From positions 1 through 5,360 of the forward strand of contig JAHIJU010000076.1 of the NCBI GenBank assembly GCA_018898235.1: a stretch of DNA of 5,360 nt. Reading direction: 5' to 3'. The notes beneath the pieces are model-generated. The model searched no databases, was not told the origin of the DNA, and saw only the letters and a program-made list of their open reading frames with translations. Made by a program: the position numbers and the translations under genes. Shown one piece after another: positions 5,212-5,360 of the stretch (positions within the stretch are counted from its first letter, which is position 1; every line of letters starts with the position of its first letter). The stretch comes from Actinomycetota bacterium (GTDB taxonomy: Bacteria > Actinomycetota > Actinomycetes > Actinomycetales > Cellulomonadaceae).

Positions 5212-5360
5212 TCAGGGCAGCAGCTCGTGCCGGACGATCGTCGCCTCGCGCCCGGCGCCCACACCGATCGACGAGATCCGGGTGCCGGACAGCTACTCCA
5301 GGCGCAGCACGTAGCGCTGGGCGTTGACCGGCAGCTCCTCGAACGTGCGGGCTGCGGTGA
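5212..5360 (-). pseudogene. purA: Adenylosuccinate synthetase C-terminus, interrupted by an in-frame TAG (partial)
   Basis: Reading leftward from 5358, the minus strand encodes RTFEELPVNAQRYVLRLE, then TAG (5295-5293), then LSGTRISSIGVGAGREATI and VRHELLP before TGA (5214-5212). Both parts are in one frame and together match the C-terminus of adenylosuccinate synthetase, which makes adenylosuccinate from IMP, aspartate and GTP in AMP synthesis. Homologues would be expected to read LEELSGTRIS here, so TAG stands where GAG (Glu) is expected, a single-base difference. The part after TAG includes the loop equivalent to the STGPDR-type segment that helps bind the guanine nucleotide in PurA enzymes. 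An early stop would delete 27 residues and probably harm the enzyme. The gene continues past the right edge, so the rest cannot be judged. A sequencing error, a recent nonsense mutation, or a decayed second copy would all fit. Family assignment is firm; pseudogene status is inference. Confidence 0.75.

Overview
The window is very GC-rich, with G or C at most third codon positions, compact divergent and convergent gene pairs, GTG starts and an actinobacterial-style lipoprotein. It most likely comes from a high-GC actinobacterium. The purA-type C-terminus at the right edge recalls Micrococcales such as the Cellulomonas/Promicromonospora group, but that placement is a guess from memory. No tRNA, rRNA, insertion sequence or CRISPR array was found.

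Layout, left to right. Bases 2-55 hold the last 17 codons of an unidentified plus-strand gene. It converges on a minus-strand winged-helix regulator of the ArsR/HTH_20 type (223-804), and two small hairpins lie between them. The regulator is divergent from an MFS_3-type drug exporter (877-2265). The 72-base gap between them carries four copies of a 14-bp direct repeat in exact register, a strong operator candidate. Regulator, repeats and pump form a self-contained efflux module of a familiar kind. The exporter converges on a minus-strand pair: a two-domain protein (3403-4524) with a conserved actinobacterial domain of unknown function fused to a GNAT-like domain, followed closely by a beta-lactamase-fold serine hydrolase (2307-3347). 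Divergent from the pair is a small uncharacterised lipoprotein (4721-5176). It converges, across a good 7-bp hairpin, on the C-terminal end of adenylosuccinate synthetase (purA) on the minus strand, which runs off the right edge.

The most notable observations are: an in-frame TAG in the purA C-terminus, exactly where homologues would be expected to have GAG; the 14-bp-periodic operator array; the fusion of an unknown domain to a GNAT domain with a degenerate acetyl-CoA loop; and two strong G-quadruplex motifs inside coding sequence. I see no clearly new multi-gene system. The window reads as ordinary actinobacterial accessory and housekeeping DNA with these local oddities.
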